The notes: generated by a model from the letters alone, not told the origin. Positions 28,211 through 39,204 are shown, counted from the stretch's first letter. The stretch is 64,000 nt of DNA from Sphingobacteriales bacterium 50-39 (GCA_001898505.1 MKTZ01000027.1:310001-374000); one strand, 5' to 3'. Numbers and translations are program-made.

Positions 28211-31045
28211 ATGAAACGTTTTTACTTATTGAGGGCCCTTCCCTTGTTGTTTTTGGGTACTTATACTACCGTATTGGGAGAAGGCACGAAAGAAGTAATG
28301 CCTAATAAGAACAACGGGACGGGTCTTATCGTCTCCACTTCTGCTAGTTTTCCTCTTGGCAATGTAGGTAGCTACCTGGGCGCACCTGTCGACCAGCGTA
28401 TATATTTCCGAATTACAAATTTTGCTACGGACACCCTTTATTATGGGTTCAACTGGGAGACACTGTCGCCCAGCACGCCGATCAACGGCTATTCGGATGT
28501 ATATATGAATATCTATGATCCTGCGGGGGCTCTTGTACAGACCATCAATTTGCCTACTTCCGGAGCCGGATTTATCAGCAGCTGGACCGCAGCCTTTATC
28601 GGACCGCAGCAGGGTAGTTCATTCGGTACCGGATATGCTCCCCTGAAGTTCAAGCCGTCCATGAATGGGGATTATTATGTCTCTTTTTATCGCAGTTCCA
28701 CCGGAGGTGCGACACATGATATTGCCGAATCCATGCTGGCAAAATATTTTGACTTTACGGTAGGTACTGTCGTTGCGGGTGTGGGAAAGCGTTATACCGG
28801 TCGCGTCCATTGTAATGAATGGGCTTTTTCCGTATATGATCCTTCGAACAGTGATGTGCAGAATCCGCTGAGCTCTTCGAATGCGCAGTTCTATACCTAT
28901 ACACCCGACTCCGTGGTGGCCAAGGTATATTTTCCTGCTTCGGGGTTCGAGCCCCTGTCATATATTATCGCCTTCAACAGCTTTGGTGTCATCAACAGCG
29001 GCAACTGGATCAACGACCGCCGATCTATCGTGCTGCCTACGCTCGATACGTTGCACCTCAGGGGTGGATACCCGGTGTTCCTGAATATACCGGATACTAC
29101 CTTGTATCATGTTTCCTCGTTACCGACTGCGCCGCAGCTTGTGAACCCTACGATATCCGGCTGTGCTCCCGGGCCATTCAATATCCGGTTTTATGCGCCG
29201 CAGCCCGGCGACTATTATATGCTTTTGGACCTCAATGGGACCAGCGGTTATCAGGCGAACTCTTCCGACCGGTGGATCGAGCTGGTGGGGCAATCCGCCG
29301 GCATCATCACCTATGTTTGGGATGGAAAGGATGGGTTGGGTGTTTCGGTGCCATCGAATACTTCTTTTCCTATAACTTTTACTTTCCGAAAAGGACGTAT
29401 CAATATACCGTTGTATGACGACGAGCTGCTTTTGAATGGTTTTTCCGTAGACGGTGTTTATCCCCAGAATGTGCTGAATAAGACGCTGTATTGGTGTGAT
29501 ACCCTGTTGTACAATGTGACCAGTGGTGTGCTGCCGAACAACTATAATACTACCGGTACGGGTATCGACAATTCCATCATGGGACAGGCGTCTCCCGGGC
29601 ATGCGTGGAGCGGTGACGGTAACCCTGGTATGGTCAAACCTGCTCCCAATGTGGCTGGTAACAATACCAACAGTATCCAGACCGATGACTTTGGGAATGC
29701 GCGTCTGATCAATACCTGGGCCTGGGGCGTCGAGCTGTCTACCACGCAGACGCTGACCCTGACCTGTATCACCGTGTCCGGTACCGTATGGGATGATGCG
29801 GACAACAGCGCCAACGGGACGTTTACGAATATCAAGACCAACAGCGAGACCGGCACCAATGCGGGCAATGGTATTTATGCCAGCCTGATCGATCCTGTCA
29901 CCGGAAAGGTCCTTGCCACTATGCCTGTGGCCTCCAACGGTACGTATAGCTTCAACAATGTTCCGGCCAATGCAACGGGTATGTCGGTGGTGATATCCAC
30001 TACTGCCGGAGTCGTTGGCGGCAATGCGCCGACAGGCAATGTCTCTTCCAACTGGGTCAATACGTCTCCGTTGAGTCAAACCTTCAATACAGGCACCACC
30101 AATATGACTGGTATCGACTTCGGTGTCGAGCAACTGCCTAATTCCGTGGATCAGAGCTATACCATTGCCGTCCCTGTTTTGAATACCGCGATGCCACTCA
30201 ACGGTACAGGCTCTATCGCCAGTCCCGGACCTCTTAAGGGTTCCGACCCTGAAGACGGCGTGTTGGGCACCGGCAAGACCGTGGTGATCACACAGGTGCC
30301 TTCGAACGAGCAGCTGTATTACAATGGCGTGCTGGTCACCAACAATTACACCATCACCAACTATGACCCCAGTAAGCTGAGCATCAAGTTTACTTCCATC
30401 ACCGTCACCAATACGTTCTTCTATTATGCGTATGTGGATGCTGCCGGCAAGCAGGACCCTTCACCTGCAAAATACAATATCGATATGTCCGTGGTGCTGT
30501 CCACGACACTGGCTTCATTCAATGCGCGGGCGGGTGATGATGGAAATGTACTCAGCTTCACCGACCTCAATGAGACCAGTGGCGTATACTTCAATATTCA
30601 ACGTTCTTCCGATGGCATAGGATTCGAAACTATCGGACGTGTCGACGGCAGCAATCCCGGCGCCGCAGGCAACTATACATATGTGGACCATCAGTCCGGC
30701 ACAGGCGCCAGTTATTACCGGGTGCAGTTGGTCGATCTTTCCGGCTCCGCCTGGTATAGCAACACCGTCGTGATCAGCGCTTCTGCGGCCAGCCAGATAC
30801 TGGAGGTAGCGCCGAACCCGTTCAGGGATGTCATCAACGTGCGGCTGACACTGGGCGGTCAGGAGAAGGTTTCTATCCGGCTGCTGGACAGTAAGGGCGC
30901 CGTGCTGCGTCAGGCCCAATTTGCCGGTGTCAAAGGGCAGAATACCCTGCCATTAGGTGGATTGTCATCGCTGCCTGTCTCCGTTTATTTCGTACAAGTC
31001 GTATTATCAGACCATGCGTTCGTGAGAAAGGTTTTTAACAGGTAA
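28211..31045 (+). CDS. large secreted surface protein with SdrD-B-like domain and T9SS C-terminal sorting domain
   Basis: The 944-residue protein has a signal-like N-terminus (residues 1-23), followed by an adhesin-like beta-rich ectodomain. Near residues 520-640 is a Cna-B/SdrD B-like module beginning VSGTVWDDADNS and containing NGTYSFNNVPANATG. The C-terminal 80 residues (from LEVAPNPFRDVINVRL to the end, VYFVQVVLSDHAFVRKVF) form a type A T9SS sorting domain, so the protein should be exported by the type IX system and fixed to or released from the cell surface. No enzyme motif was found. Adhesion or gliding are guesses from architecture. The gene stands alone after a long intergenic region. 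Confidence 0.85.
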   Translation: MKRFYLLRALPLLFLGTYTTVLGEGTKEVMPNKNNGTGLIVSTSASFPLGNVGSYLGAPVDQRIYFRITNFATDTLYYGFNWETLSPSTPINGYSDVYMNIYDPAGALVQTINLPTSGAGFISSWTAAFIGPQQGSSFGTGYAPLKFKPSMNGDYYVSFYRSSTGGATHDIAESMLAKYFDFTVGTVVAGVGKRYTGRVHCNEWAFSVYDPSNSDVQNPLSSSNAQFYTYTPDSVVAKVYFPASGFEPLSYIIAFNSFGVINSGNWINDRRSIVLPTLDTLHLRGGYPVFLNIPDTTLYHVSSLPTAPQLVNPTISGCAPGPFNIRFYAPQPGDYYMLLDLNGTSGYQANSSDRWIELVGQSAGIITYVWDGKDGLGVSVPSNTSFPITFTFRKGRINIPLYDDELLLNGFSVDGVYPQNVLNKTLYWCDTLLYNVTSGVLPNNYNTTGTGIDNSIMGQASPGHAWSGDGNPGMVKPAPNVAGNNTNSIQTDDFGNARLINTWAWGVELSTTQTLTLTCITVSGTVWDDADNSANGTFTNIKTNSETGTNAGNGIYASLIDPVTGKVLATMPVASNGTYSFNNVPANATGMSVVISTTAGVVGGNAPTGNVSSNWVNTSPLSQTFNTGTTNMTGIDFGVEQLPNSVDQSYTIAVPVLNTAMPLNGTGSIASPGPLKGSDPEDGVLGTGKTVVITQVPSNEQLYYNGVLVTNNYTITNYDPSKLSIKFTSITVTNTFFYYAYVDAAGKQDPSPAKYNIDMSVVLSTTLASFNARAGDDGNVLSFTDLNETSGVYFNIQRSSDGIGFETIGRVDGSNPGAAGNYTYVDHQSGTGASYYRVQLVDLSGSAWYSNTVVISASAASQILEVAPNPFRDVINVRLTLGGQEKVSIRLLDSKGAVLRQAQFAGVKGQNTLPLGGLSSLPVSVYFVQVVLSDHAFVRKVFNR

Positions 31046-31077
31046 GGGGAGGGAAGGACATCCTAAATCCGGATCTT

Positions 31078-31290
31078 ATGAAAACCCCATCGGTAATTTT
31101 TCTCCTGCTATGGCAGGCGGGGATCTTATTTGCTCAGACCGGCCCTTCCGTGTCCAGTACCGTATTGGCCAATATCATCAAAGGGAGCTATACTCCTTCG
31201 ACGTATCAGGCATCTACTGTCATCAACGACCCTAATGTGGTTTCGCAAGGTCTGCTGAGCGGCATTTCGGCCGATAGTCTGAAAGCCACA
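31078..31290 (+). pseudogene. 5' fragment of a secreted protein gene (M28-peptidase-like N-terminus), cut at the island edge
   Basis: An ATG at 31078 opens a signal peptide (MKTPSVIFLLLWQAGILFAQ) and about 50 residues ending ISADSLKA. From about 31291 the same frame continues only because it reads the antisense of a desaturase gene; the last 110 residues of this apparent 180-residue protein are therefore not real. The short genuine segment resembles the start of secreted M28-type zinc peptidases of this family of bacteria, from memory and not from a search. The missing 3' part is not elsewhere in the window. Confidence 0.6.
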
Positions 31291-31707
31291 ATGATGAACA
31301 TGGTGCGATACCACATAAATTTCCTCGGGAAGGGTTTTGATGACCAGGTTCTGCGTAATGATACGCCATATCGGATGGCTAAAGCCGTAGGACTTATGCG
31401 TGCAATACCGATGAAACCAGATGGTCCCATGCGTGCCCATAACGGCCATGCTGTAAATAACGATGATGGCCAGCAAATACCAGGAAAAGTACTTGAAGAA
31501 AAACAAGAAAAAGAAAGGGAGCATCCCTATCAACATGAGAAAGCTCACGAACGAAATCCAGTTCCTCCGCGACCTGAAAATATTGATACGGGAAAACGCC
31601 TCCGACCAGAGTTGCTTTGAAGTGGGAACTATAAGGCCTCCGACTCGATCTTTCCAGCCATAAGAAGGAGTAAAAAGGAGATTGTCGATAAAGGAGCCAG
31701 TGATCAT
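31291..31707 (-). pseudogene. truncated membrane fatty-acid desaturase (acyl-CoA desaturase-like)
   Basis: The reverse frame from ATG 31707 gives about 139 recognisable residues: a basic N-terminus, two membrane helices (about 47-90), then histidine boxes HRYCTH near residue 98 and SHHVHH near residue 134. These are the first two di-iron ligand boxes of membrane desaturases. A complete enzyme has about 250-350 residues and a third box (HNxHH). Here the sequence changes to unrelated antisense DNA directly after SHHVHH, so the catalytic site cannot form. The frame continues another 54 residues to 31126 by chance. Confidence 0.75.
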
Positions 31708-31820
31708 AAGAATTCATTTTAGAATTTCGGCACAGTAGCAGAGCATCAAAATCTAAAGATGACTGCGATGCGAAGCGGGATTAGCCAATGGCTTGGAAAA
31801 AATGATGGGCTGGAATGAAA

Positions 31821-31845
31821 AAAGCCCCGGCGAACCGGAGCTTTT
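31821..31845 (-). terminator. terminator after the first RRM gene
   Basis: On the reverse strand AAAGCTCCGG, a TTCG tetraloop and CCGGGGCTTT form a strong stem (one G-T pair) followed by T residues, 20 bp past the RRM stop codon. Confidence 0.85.
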
Positions 31846-31864
31846 AACTCGATTTTCACAAATA

Positions 31865-32185
31865 TCAATATCTGTTTTTATTGTAGCTATTGGCGTTGTT
31901 GAAATTGCGGCTATTACCGTAATCATTGCGGCCCGCCCGGTCCTCTCTAGGCCTTGCTTCATTGACCTTAATAGTCCTGTTCTCGATGGTTGCACCATCC
32001 AGTTCGGCGATCGCCTTTTTTGAAGCAGTTTCATCAGCCATTTCAACAAAACCGAATCCGCGGGATTGGTTTGTTATTTTATCCATGATCACTTTCGCTG
32101 AGGTCACTTCGCCATAGGGAGCAAAAAATTCTCTTAAGTCTTCATCCTGTACGTTGAAGCTCAAATTGGAAACATAAATGTTCAT
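31865..32185 (-). CDS. small RRM-domain RNA-binding protein
   Basis: The ATG at 32185 gives 106 residues; the frame upstream is not plausible protein. It is one RNA-recognition motif, with RNP2 IYVSNL at residues 3-8 and RNP1 RGFGFVEM at 42-49, and a C-terminal tail rich in Arg, Asn, Gly and Tyr (NSYNKNRY at the end). Such glycine/asparagine-tailed RRM proteins resemble the cyanobacterial and Bacteroidota Rbp proteins, often cold- or stress-induced. It probably binds single-stranded RNA. A second, different RRM gene lies 700 bp away on the other strand. Confidence 0.92.
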   Translation of the reverse strand: MNIYVSNLSFNVQDEDLREFFAPYGEVTSAKVIMDKITNQSRGFGFVEMADETASKKAIAELDGATIENRTIKVNEARPREDRAGRNDYGNSRNFNNANSYNKNRY

Positions 32186-32338
32186 ACTAAAAAAATTAAA
32201 AAATAAAAGATATGAGAAAAGCAAACAATGTAGAGGAAAAGAAATCCTGTTGGTGAGGCGGGATAAATTAACAAGTACAAATGCAGAACTCAAATTAACA
32301 CAGTGAAGATAGATCTTCTATTCGGGCTCACCAAATAA

Positions 32339-32366
32339 ATTATCCCGTTGCAAAGAACGGGATAAT
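32339..32366. terminator. hairpin terminator near the small hypothetical gene
   Basis: ATTATCCCGTT and AACGGGATAAT are perfect 11-bp arms around a six-base loop. It lies just past the stop of the reverse-strand gene at 32389 and can serve it. In the forward direction it is followed by TTAAAA. Confidence 0.75.
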
Positions 32367-32388
32367 TTAAAATGAATCGATGATACGC

Positions 32389-32637
32389 TCAGTTCAGCAG
32401 GTTATCGAGAGGTATGGCATCCAAATAAGAACTCAAAAAGTCGATGTTGTCAAACATCAAATACTCTTCGATGGCTTTATTCGCGGGATTGCAATGCGCT
32501 TCTACATAATAACTACCGATCTGGAACAAAAATACCATGGATTCCAGGCTACTTCTCTTGGCGAGAAGAACACCTCTGTGCAGAACAGTCGATTTTTTTT
32601 CTTGCTCATTCAATAAAATAAACTCGGAAAGTCTCAT
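32389..32637 (-). CDS. small conserved hypothetical protein
   Basis: Starting at the ATG at 32637 (another ATG lies three codons upstream at 32646), it has 82 residues: MRLSEFILLNEQEKKSTVLH, then a middle section with LFQIGSYYVEAHCNP near residue 42, and ends IPLDNLL. It has no signal peptide and no recognised motif. The family seems to occur in other Bacteroidota as a small stand-alone gene. The gene lies between two RRM genes in AT-rich island DNA and has its own hairpin. The 250 bp upstream of it (32647-32896) hold no gene I can support. Confidence 0.65.
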   Translation of the reverse strand: MRLSEFILLNEQEKKSTVLHRGVLLAKRSSLESMVFLFQIGSYYVEAHCNPANKAIEEYLMFDNIDFLSSYLDAIPLDNLLN

Positions 32638-32896
32638 AGTTAACATTTTAAAAAGTGAACGTTTTAAACTATTTACTAAAAACCTTATGCTGAAAAAGTA
32701 ATCCTGGCCGCGAAAGAAATGGTGATGGATGTAATGTAGCCCTATTACATGAATATCGTTGCTTTATTAAGGAATATTTGCCGGTGTCGGTTTTAATTGG
32801 TACATTGCACAGTCATCGGCTCCTTATTGTCTGATCTGCCAGTTTTCCCTATCGTCAGCTCGCACATATAAGCTCCCCTCATTAAAATTTTACATT

Positions 32897-33127
32897 ATGC
32901 AGATCTATATCGGCAATTTAAGCGAAATGACGACGGCGCATCAGCTTGCTCGTTTGTTCCTGCCTTTCGGCGCCGTGCAACTTTCACATATTCAACGCGA
33001 CGCGAAGACCGGACGTTCCCTTCGCTATGGATTTATTGAAATGGACACGCCGAATGGTAAAAGCGCGATCAAAAAATTGAATCATATTCTTTTCATGAAC
33101 GCTTACGTTGAAGTAGGGGCAGTTTGA
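32897..33127 (+). CDS. second small RRM-domain protein
   Basis: The 76-residue protein is a minimal RRM: RNP2 IYIGNL at residues 3-8 and RNP1-like LRYGFIEM at 42-49, in which Tyr takes the place of the usual Gly-Phe in the first aromatic position. There is no glycine-rich tail. Its short length and variant RNP1 set it apart from the RRM gene at 31865. RNA binding is likely; the target is unknown. It is followed 56 bp later by another small gene on the same strand. Confidence 0.85.
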   Translation: MQIYIGNLSEMTTAHQLARLFLPFGAVQLSHIQRDAKTGRSLRYGFIEMDTPNGKSAIKKLNHILFMNAYVEVGAV

Positions 33128-33183
33128 AATAGAATATTTCCCGGTACACAGCTAGTTTCCTAAGAAACAAAATAAATTTCATT

Positions 33184-33453
33184 ATGACCATTGAGCAGAT
33201 AGAACGTTTCGTCGGCAGTGACACAGACAGATCTTCCAGGATCATTCTCAAAGCAAGAACAGTGGAGGGCTTTTTTATAAAAGCCCCCGACTTTTTAGAG
33301 TTGAAGAAAAAGAATTTCTGGCGTATCGTAATGGCAAGTAAGATGGAAGAATATATGCAATCGAAGGATCTAAACCTGTCGCGGATTTTTAATGGCCAGG
33401 AGATCATTAAGATAGCTTCCAAGACGGAAAAATCATTTCATAGCCCATCCTGA
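33184..33453 (+). CDS. small hypothetical protein
   Basis: This is an 89-residue, Lys-rich protein, MTIEQIERFVGSDTDRSSR to KTEKSFHSPS, predicted mostly helical in the middle (LELKKKNFWRIVMASKMEEYM). No known family is recognised. It follows the second RRM gene closely and precedes a strong terminator, so the two may be one transcription unit. Coding status is supported by ATG, position and the terminator rather than by homology. Confidence 0.6.
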   Translation: MTIEQIERFVGSDTDRSSRIILKARTVEGFFIKAPDFLELKKKNFWRIVMASKMEEYMQSKDLNLSRIFNGQEIIKIASKTEKSFHSPS

Positions 33454-33459
33454 AAGAGG

Positions 33460-33487
33460 AACGGCCCGGTCAAGTCCGGGCCGTTTC
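33460..33487. terminator. strong hairpin terminator between the small gene and htrA
   Basis: AACGGCCCGG and CCGGGCCGTT form ten perfect pairs with a six-base loop and end in TTT. It sits 7 bp past the forward gene and 51 bp past the reverse-strand htrA stop, so it can serve both. Confidence 0.85.
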
Positions 33488-33537
33488 GGATATACAATCG
33501 GATAGGCCGATAGGCCTCCACAATTACAAGGCAAATT

Positions 33538-35058
33538 TTAGCGACCCGCATCGCCGGCGGCATCGTCCAGGTTTAAAGGATAAGCATAAGTGCCATCGTA
33601 GCCCGGATAAACGCCTTCCAGTTTCACAATACCCTTGACATTGGCCAGCGCCGAAGCAAGGTCTTCCAACTTGGTCACCGAATGGCCATTTACGCCGGTG
33701 ATGACGAAACCTTCCTGCATCCGCGTGTTTTTCAAAACTCCTGCACCTATTTTCCTTACCAGCACTCCGCCGTCGAGGCCATTCTTTTTTGCGATCGCCG
33801 CATCAAGGGTCTGCAGCTCAGCTCCGCCGAGTTTATCGATGACCGTTTCAGCCTTTACGATATTGTAATTACCGGTGCGGTTCTTATGCGTCACGGTCAC
33901 AGTGGCCTCTTTTCCGTCACGCTGGTAGGCGAGAGAAATCTTGTCCCCAGGCTTGTACCGTGCGAGCTGCTCTTGTAGTTCCGGCCCCGTTTGAATCTTA
34001 TTTCCATCGATCTTAGTGATAAAGTCGCCTTTTTTCAAGCCTGCCGCCTCTGCCGCTCCATCTGTGGCGACCCCGCTGATAAAGACACCGTCTCCGTCTT
34101 TTATCCCATTTCGGTCTTTTTCTTCAGGAGATAAGTTGTCCTGCGGATAGCTGACGCCTAAGTATGCCCTTTGCACCGTCCCATATTTCAGGATGTCATT
34201 AACAGCCTTTTTTACCAGGTTTACGGGAATAGCGTAGGAATATCCGGCGTAGCTGCCAGTCGGCGAAGCTATGGCTGTATTTATCCCGATCAGTTCGCCA
34301 TTTGTATTGACGAGTGCGCCACCGCTGTTGCCGGGGTTGACTGCGGCGTCGGTTTGGATAAAAGATTCGACGGGACGGTCGCTTTTATTGATCCCAATAT
34401 TTCTGGCCTTAGCGCTGACGATGCCGGCCGTGGCCGTTACGTCGAGATTCAAGGGATAGCCTACCGCGAGCACCCATTGGCCCAGTTTCAGCTCATCACT
34501 GTTGCCATATATCAGGTAGGGTAAGGCTCCGGCGTTGATCTTTATGACGGCCAGGTCCATATTCGGATCGCTGCCCACAAGGGTAGCCTTGTATGACTTG
34601 CGATTGGCAAGAGTTACATTAATGTCATCGGCTCTATCGATCACATGATTGTTCGTGACAATGTAGCCGTCGCTGGATACCAGGACTCCACTTCCGCTTG
34701 CCTGCTCTTCAGGGACGGTGCGAGGCCCGCCAAACATGCCGCCGAACGGATATTGATCTCCGAAAAGGTCTGAAAAAGGGTTGCCACGCCGGGGAAGATT
34801 ACTGCTCTCCTGTTGTTTGATGCGTGTTCTGATATGCACGACGGCGGGCGTCGAAGCGCTCGTCGCGGCCGTAAAATCGGCCGGTCCTGTAGGAGCGGTC
34901 CCATCAATGAACCGGGCGTAATTCACTGGTAATTTCGCTGGCTGTTCGGCTGAAGGGTATTGATCCCGGAAAATCGAATGGTAAAACCAAAGGCTGCCCA
35001 GAGAGGTGGTGACGCTGAATACTACTACGAGAAGAAGGGTTTTTATTTTCATGGCCAT
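33538..35058 (-). CDS. Do/HtrA family periplasmic serine protease with PDZ domains
   Basis: The 506-residue protein starts with a membrane anchor or signal (residues 4-27), so it works in the periplasm, degrading or refolding damaged proteins. The trypsin-like domain carries the triad His138 (NNHVID), Asp168 (NMDLAV) and Ser245 (GNSGGAL). Two PDZ domains follow (about 320-400 and 410-495), starting near GVFISGVATDGAAEAAGL. The start at 35058 (GCC ATG in second position) is uncertain by two residues. It belongs to the island with chaperone genes. Bacteroidota genomes normally also hold another htrA copy, so this is likely an additional one. Confidence 0.92.
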   Translation of the reverse strand: MAMKIKTLLLVVVFSVTTSLGSLWFYHSIFRDQYPSAEQPAKLPVNYARFIDGTAPTGPADFTAATSASTPAVVHIRTRIKQQESSNLPRRGNPFSDLFGDQYPFGGMFGGPRTVPEEQASGSGVLVSSDGYIVTNNHVIDRADDINVTLANRKSYKATLVGSDPNMDLAVIKINAGALPYLIYGNSDELKLGQWVLAVGYPLNLDVTATAGIVSAKARNIGINKSDRPVESFIQTDAAVNPGNSGGALVNTNGELIGINTAIASPTGSYAGYSYAIPVNLVKKAVNDILKYGTVQRAYLGVSYPQDNLSPEEKDRNGIKDGDGVFISGVATDGAAEAAGLKKGDFITKIDGNKIQTGPELQEQLARYKPGDKISLAYQRDGKEATVTVTHKNRTGNYNIVKAETVIDKLGGAELQTLDAAIAKKNGLDGGVLVRKIGAGVLKNTRMQEGFVITGVNGHSVTKLEDLASALANVKGIVKLEGVYPGYDGTYAYPLNLDDAAGDAGR

Positions 35059-35181
35059 TGGACATGAAAAAATGTCTTTTTCCGGGTCATTTTTTCACTC
35101 AGACAAGTCGGTGCGATGGCGGAACACCTGAAAAATTTGCAGTTCGATTACTGCGGAGGCAGGCAAAACTGTCCTAAAAAT

Positions 35182-35204
35182 AAAGAGCTCTTTTGGAGCT
35201 CTTT
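35182..35204. terminator. hairpin upstream of htrA and downstream of the receiver-domain gene
   Basis: AAAGAGCTC and GAGCTCTTT pair around TTTT; T residues follow. It lies in the 35059-35244 gap and would stop transcription of the reverse-strand receiver gene before htrA. Confidence 0.75.
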
Positions 35205-35244
35205 ATCGGATACTGGACGTTTCACAGGGCGGAGGATTCGGTCT

Positions 35245-35661
35245 TCATCGAGCGCCGATTTGCGTCAACAGGTGATCAAGTTTTCCTACAGTCAAAGGTT
35301 TAGGAACAAAGCCCTCGAAGCTTGGCTTTTCATACAGGTGTTGGATTTTAAAATTTTCGTTCGTTGATGATAAGACGAATATTGAATATTTCTCCTTGAT
35401 CGCTTTTTGAAGTTGGTTGAATTCATCAAGGAATTTGAATCCATCCATACCCGGCATTTCCAGGTCAGTGAGTATAATACCGCGCCTGCCTGTGTTCTTT
35501 CCCTGTACATCGTTCTCCGTTTGGAGGAATTGGAGAGCGAATAGGGGGCACGAGAAAATACGGATCTGCTTTCTGGGAATTCGGTCGCTGACCGTCTTTT
35601 TCGTCATGGCCAGCGCAAATGAATCGTCGTCGATAATGAGTACTTCCAAATTTCTATACAT
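35245..35661 (-). CDS. single-domain response regulator (receiver only)
   Basis: The ATG at 35661 gives 138 residues; upstream ATGs at 35700 and 35715 would lengthen the N-terminus. The receiver fold has the acidic pocket DDD at 11-13 (VLIIDDDSF), the phospho-acceptor Asp66 (ILTDLEMPGMDG), and a conserved late Lys in VPKPLT near residue 122. There is no output domain, so it acts like CheY through another protein. No histidine kinase gene is in the window. The family is clear; the partner is unknown. It diverges from the broken AraC gene at 35798. Confidence 0.88.
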   Translation of the reverse strand: MYRNLEVLIIDDDSFALAMTKKTVSDRIPRKQIRIFSCPLFALQFLQTENDVQGKNTGRRGIILTDLEMPGMDGFKFLDEFNQLQKAIKEKYSIFVLSSTNENFKIQHLYEKPSFEGFVPKPLTVGKLDHLLTQIGAR

Positions 35662-35797
35662 CGGTAGTGATTTAATCCTTGGGGTAGTGTCGAGCACCAT
35701 CGCCTCTTGAAACAAAGGTATTTCCTCACAGAACTAAGCGATTTCACAGAATACGCATGGTATAGGACAAATCGAACATTTTCTCTATCTTTAATAG

Positions 35798-36696
35798 ATG
35801 TCCCCAAGAGCGATGCCGATATATGATATTGCAGATTTCAAATATCTCGGATCCGGGAGTGATTTTTATGCCAATACTTTTGCCGAGCATCTTCTTCAGC
35901 ATGATCATATGGTTCTGGCGCCACATCGGCATGGCTTTTACCTGAGTGTACTATTCACCCGGGGCAGTGGAATACACGAAGTGGATTTTCAAACGTTCGA
36001 TATCCAGCCTGGATACATTTTTCTATTGTCACCTGGCCAGGTGCATCATTGGAAAGTATCGGAAGATATAGACGGGTATATTGTTTTCCATAATAAGGAA
36101 TTCTACGATCTAAATTTCACTTACGAAAGAATCGAGCACTTCCCGTTCTTCGGAAGTAGCCAAAATACACCGCTTATACGACTCGGGCACGAACAAGCCA
36201 TAGCTTTGACCCTTCAGTTTCGATTGATCGTAGATGAATATAAGAGCGACTACCTGATGCATTTCCAAAAGATATGCTCGATGCTCAACGTACTTTACAT
36301 AGACCTCGCCCGCATCTATCTGCCAGATAAGAGACCAAGCAAACATCGCGAGTTGCAGCTGGCTCATATTCAACGATTAAATGCGCTGATCGACAGCAAT
36401 TTCAAGGATATGAAGTCGCCGGCAAACTATGCGAAAGAGATGTTCATGAGTGAAAAGAACCTGAATGTGATTTGTAAGATCATCTTGAATAAGACCGTAC
36501 GATAGTCATTACAGATAGGGTCATACTGGAGGCCAAACGAATGCTCATCCACACGAACATGAACATCGTTGAGATATCCCTCGATCTCGGCTACACGGAT
36601 AATTCCTATTTCAGCCGCATTTTCAAGAAGGCAGCCGGCGTGACAGCATTGCAGTTCCGGGAGAACTACCGAAGAAAACGGCGGGAAGACGACTGA
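35798..36696 (+). pseudogene. AraC-family transcriptional regulator, frameshifted in the HTH domain
   Basis: The N-terminal cupin-type ligand domain (residues about 30-170) and the start of the helix-turn-helix region read well from ATG 35798 to the stop at 36505. The second half of the AraC domain (VITDRVILEAKRMLI, then ISLDLGYTDNSYFSRIFKK) continues in another frame and ends with TGA at 36694-36696. The shift falls at TACGATAGTC, about 36496-36505. If real, the protein loses its second HTH and cannot bind DNA normally. A sequencing or assembly error of one base is an alternative. Confidence 0.8.
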
Positions 36697-37081
36697 CGGG
36701 ATCAAATCACGCAGTTTTTCTGAAATTCTGACAATCCAATTGACATTTTTTTCTGCTTTTTTTCATTTTTCCCGACTGGCATAACGAGCGAATTGTTGTC
36801 TTTATAAACTCTCTTCTGCTTATACTACGTTGTCAGTGTGTACATGTCAGCTAATTGCACCATTTGGGACGGTTTTGTTTCCGTTAAATGGGTTCGTTTT
36901 GGGGAATTTTTTCCATATGTTGCTTTAGCATTGACTCCTTTTTCCAAACGGACGCGTTATTGAGATAAATAAATTTTTTAATCGCTCCGTAATAGTGGAA
37001 TCCCGTACACCCACGGTTGTTGCCGGAGTAACGGGATTCGCTTGTATATAGATACTACGTCTTAGGGCAGGGACAAGATTG
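36697..37081. other. AT-rich gene-free stretch between the AraC remnant and groEL
   Basis: No reading frame here looks like protein. The only structure seen is an imperfect stem near 36999-37040 (GAATCCCGT ... ACGGGATTC) with a loop of over 20 bases, which may help end groEL transcription on the reverse strand. Confidence 0.4.
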
Positions 37082-38767
<1,686 letters not shown>

Positions 38768-38771
38768 TCAC

Positions 38772-39053
38772 CTATACGATGGCGAGAATGTCCGATTCCC
38801 GAACGATGAGCAGATCCTGCCCATTGATCTTGATCTCCGTACCGGAATACTTCCCGTATAAGACGGTGTCGCCTTCTTTTACGGTCACCGGCTCGTCTTT
38901 TTTGCCGGGTCCCGCGGCCACTACGGTCCCACGTTGGGGTTTTTCCTTTGCTGTATCGGGGATAATAATGCCGCCGGCCGTCTTTTCCTCTGCCGCTGCA
39001 GGCTTGATGATTACTCTGTCATGGAGTGGTTGGAGATGTGGTTTACTGGACAT
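38772..39053 (-). CDS. groES: 10-kDa co-chaperonin GroES
   Basis: The 93-residue lid protein starts with [20 protein letters not shown] and has the mobile loop [16 protein letters not shown] near residue 25. It ends with the usual [14 protein letters not shown]. Length and motifs are typical. It is the first gene of groES-groEL and lies downstream of the damaged antiporter gene on the same strand. Confidence 0.96.
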   Translation of the reverse strand: MSSKPHLQPLHDRVIIKPAAAEEKTAGGIIIPDTAKEKPQRGTVVAAGPGKKDEPVTVKEGDTVLYGKYSGTEIKINGQDLLIVRESDILAIV

Positions 39054-39204
39054 AATTTATGATTTTGAATGTTTAATACCAAAGTCATTTAACTACGTTC
39101 AATTACGATAAACAACAAGTTCTGAGGATGAAAATCGCTGATCAAGCGAAATGCCAAACGATAAAAAATGAAATTTTTTCAGGATTTCCTGTCAGAATTT
39201 CTTG

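Noticed and set aside
29120-30133. 337-residue open frame opposite the T9SS surface protein
   Set aside because: Antisense of a confident coding region; low-complexity content and no recognisable protein motif.
31078-31620. Apparent 180-residue forward gene
   Set aside because: Only the first 70 codons look like a real secreted protein. The rest is the antisense of desaturase coding DNA carrying the histidine boxes, so it is a chimeric frame.
36999-37040. Strong terminator for groEL
   Set aside because: The stem is short and the loop exceeds 20 bases without a proper T-run; it is kept only as a weak note in the gene-free stretch.
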